Below are positions 12,710 to 14,389 of a stretch of 14,389 nucleotides of DNA, piece by piece. The position numbers and the translations under genes were made by a program. Numbering within the stretch: position 1 is the stretch's first letter; the number at the start of each line of letters is the position of its first letter. This DNA is from Campylobacterales bacterium (GTDB lineage: Bacteria; Campylobacterota; Campylobacteria; Campylobacterales; Sulfurovaceae). The notes beneath the pieces were generated by a model. It had not been told where the DNA came from. It did not search any database and was given only the letters and a program-made list of their open reading frames with translations. The stretch covers positions 1 to 14,389 of the forward strand of contig JACXUN010000012.1 of NCBI GenBank assembly GCA_014763905.1, read 5' to 3'.

Positions 12710-14389
12710 TTAGCTTCCTACTCTTTCTAATCTACTAAATCTATAAGAGGATAACAAAGCGGTACTTAATCCCTTGTCAAATGTCGGATTTAGTGCTATG
12801 GTTCCTTTTAAAGATGTATCAATCTTAAACACTCGGTCGAATCTTACTCCGTCAACTTCAAAGCTTACGGATGCCCCATCACTTAGCTTTGCCGCCGTTG
12901 CAAACTGCTCTGAACCTATTAAATAGGCTTCTTGAAGCAGTTTTTTTGATTTTCCGGTAAAGGCGGAAAAGTGTTCCTGTGGGTTACAGTTATAGACCAC
13001 CGCTCCGTCAATACCATCCATCTCACTCGGCTCTTCAATCGACTCATCTACAGAGACTTCCACATCTCGTAAAAGATACCCACGATGCTCTACCCCTTTG
13101 GTATCAAAGTAGTCCGGTAGATCATCAAACACTACCGCTTCAAATCCTTTATCGGTCGGTAACGCTTGGGTATAGTCAATCGTATACTCGGCATTAAGTC
13201 CCAACGCATTGGCGATATCGTTAAGAACATATCCGTGGTAGCTCACTGCCACGTTCATCGGTACGACGCGTTTATTAAGACCAGTGAGGGTTCCCTCTTG
13301 CTGATTGAGTGCCGGCATATCCAGATCACCGTCACCGAGTGCGGAGAGGGTAAAATCACCTTTGACATTGTAACCGACTGTCGTACCTTCGGCTTGATCA
13401 TCCAAATCACAGATGAGGGAAACACCCAAGGCATTTCCTGCCGGTGGAACACAGATTACATTGAATCCGGCATACTTCTCAATTAAGGCAATAAACTTAG
13501 CAATATTCTCAGCTCGCGGATGCGTATAAAGATCCGCTCCTACCACCAGTGAATAGCCTACCTTTTTGATCAGTGACTTGGCAAGGGCTTCAAGCTCCTC
13601 TTCACCGACATTGCTCTCTGCGGAGAGATTTCCGATATCCAAATCATTTAGAACTTTTCGTACACCTTCTGGAAGATCAGCCGCTTTGAGCAACGTTTCG
13701 GCTAAAAGTGCCGCAACGCCCTCTTCGCTGCCCGCTTCATACTTGATGAACTGGGTGACGATATTTTGGATATTGCCGTCCTCAATCGGATGCATATAGG
13801 CAACCCTGGCTCGATGCCATTTACTTGCCATATTGATGTGATACTTCACGATCGGGGCATCGTCATTGATACGGGTTCCCATCACGATAATCGCTCGGGA
13901 TTTACTCAACTTCTCTAAATTTCCGCCATAGAGTAACTTACCGGTAATCGAACCGTAAGCCGCCATAAACTTCTGATAAGCTCTGGCTTCATGCGAAACC
14001 AGTTTCACCCCTCGCTCTACTTTGAGCGTTTGAAGGATCAATGCTTCCTCATTGGAAATTTGGCTGCTAAAACAAACCGTTCCGGCATGGTCAAAGGCTT
14101 CGACCGCTTTTTTAAATGCGGCGGCATCTTTGGTGACACCCTCGTTGGCAAAATCAAATCCATATCGGCTTGCACTACAGAGTGTTGTAAACTCCGCATT
14201 ATTACTGACCCGATAAATCTTGTCATGTTTCACCTCATAGATCACCTCGTGACCGCCACCGCAGTGTGGACACGAGGATGGAATCTTCTGAAGTTCCCAT
14301 GCATTGCTGGTGTATTTGAAAGCGGTATCGACTAACGCACCAACCGGACAAACCGCCGCGGCTTCACCCAATGTCTTAAAATTGGCAGC
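12710..14389 (-). CDS. nuoG: NADH-quinone oxidoreductase subunit G, first copy (N-terminus outside window)
   Basis: The frame is open to the right edge, giving 559 residues of a NuoG paralogue; the N-terminal Fe-S part is off the window. It aligns with copy 2 throughout (shared SNAW, YRVSN/YRVTN, LICDLDDQAEGTTVGYN, GDGDLDMPALNQQEGTL, NKRVVP, YHGY, CNPQ). Two differences stand out. At the position of C-x2-C-x2-C-x3-C in copy 2 it has N-F-K-T-L-G-E-A-A-A-V-C-P: only the last Cys (visible residue 14, the N4 ligand in canonical NuoG) is left. The N7 motif reads C40-x2-C43-x3-H47...C71, with His replacing the third Cys. The rest is the molybdopterin-oxidoreductase-like fold without obvious catalytic residues. 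Both copies lie in one operon 1 nt apart. A TTG at 14371 is internal, not a start. It probably fills a separate NuoG-like position or exchanges with copy 2; which is unknown. Confidence 0.93.
   Translation of the reverse strand, partial: AANFKTLGEAAAVCPVGALVDTAFKYTSNAWELQKIPSSCPHCGGGHEVIYEVKHDKIYRVSNNAEFTTLCSASRYGFDFANEGVTKDAAAFKKAVEAFDHAGTVCFSSQISNEEALILQTLKVERGVKLVSHEARAYQKFMAAYGSITGKLLYGGNLEKLSKSRAIIVMGTRINDDAPIVKYHINMASKWHRARVAYMHPIEDGNIQNIVTQFIKYEAGSEEGVAALLAETLLKAADLPEGVRKVLNDLDIGNLSAESNVGEEELEALAKSLIKKVGYSLVVGADLYTHPRAENIAKFIALIEKYAGFNVICVPPAGNALGVSLICDLDDQAEGTTVGYNVKGDFTLSALGDGDLDMPALNQQEGTLTGLNKRVVPMNVAVSYHGYVLNDIANALGLNAEYTIDYTQALPTDKGFEAVVFDDLPDYFDTKGVEHRGYLLRDVEVSVDESIEEPSEMDGIDGAVVYNCNPQEHFSAFTGKSKKLLQEAYLIGSEQFATAAKLSDGASVSFEVDGVRFDRVFKIDTSLKGTIALNPTFDKGLSTALLSSYRFSRLERVGS

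Noticed and set aside
13991..14335. Plus-strand 114-codon open frame antisense to nuoG copy 1.
   Set aside because: It overlaps a well-supported coding region on the other strand and a similar shadow occurs at the matching place in copy 2 (11611-11895), explained by paralogy.
14369..14371. TTG as a possible start of a shortened nuoG-like gene.
   Set aside because: Homology to copy 2 continues upstream to the window edge (A-A-N-F-K-T), so the gene simply runs off the window.
1..14389. CRISPR array, tRNA or rRNA genes.
   Set aside because: No regularly spaced direct repeats, tRNA cloverleaf-like or rRNA-like segments were seen on either strand by eye.

Overview
The window looks like a chromosomal segment of a Campylobacterota (formerly Epsilonproteobacteria) bacterium, most likely a Sulfurovum/Sulfurimonas-type organism. 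The evidence is a complex I operon with two tandem nuoG-like genes, NuoI/NuoH/NuoN sequences of the epsilonproteobacterial type, and a low-GC accessory flank. The taxon is inferred from protein resemblance only; no rRNA gene is present.

Right-hand two thirds (2879-14389, all minus strand): the distal part of a nuo operon, read right to left as nuoG copy 1 (5' end outside the window), nuoG copy 2, nuoH, nuoI, nuoJ, nuoK, nuoL, nuoM, nuoN. Genes are separated by at most 14 nt or overlap (ATGA, TAATG), so this is one transcription unit; a 9-bp stem hairpin lies just after nuoN. Together they encode the distal Fe-S/molybdopterin-fold subunit (NuoG), the quinone-site subunit NuoH, the 2[4Fe-4S] subunit NuoI and the proton-pumping membrane arm (J, K, L, M, N). 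NuoA-F and the operon promoter are outside the window. The two NuoG copies differ in cluster ligands: copy 2 carries ligands for N1b, N5, N4, a hydrogenase-like extra [4Fe-4S] cluster and N7; copy 1 has lost the extra-cluster cysteines and has His for one N7 cysteine.

Left-hand part (1-2878): an AT-rich accessory patchwork. It starts with the 3' end of what may be a type I restriction-modification subunit gene, overlapped by a 366-aa gene with a HEPN-like RNase motif (R-X4-H), a plausible defence effector. Then come a minus-strand PemK/MazF-type toxin-antitoxin pair, a fragment of a REP-associated (Y1/RAYT) transposase start with its GGGGTCA-type end, a plus-strand yefM-yoeB pair with a recognisable double-palindrome operator, and a both-ends-truncated fragment of a heavy-metal permease gene next to the nuo terminator. 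Three copies of a GGG(G)TCA-type end sequence punctuate this region at the gene borders, suggesting assembly by repeated small insertions downstream of nuoN.

The most interesting points are the HEPN gene coupled to the possible R-M gene, the asymmetric NuoG pair, and element-end sequences that seem to have become part of a toxin-antitoxin promoter and of the HEPN gene's stop region.
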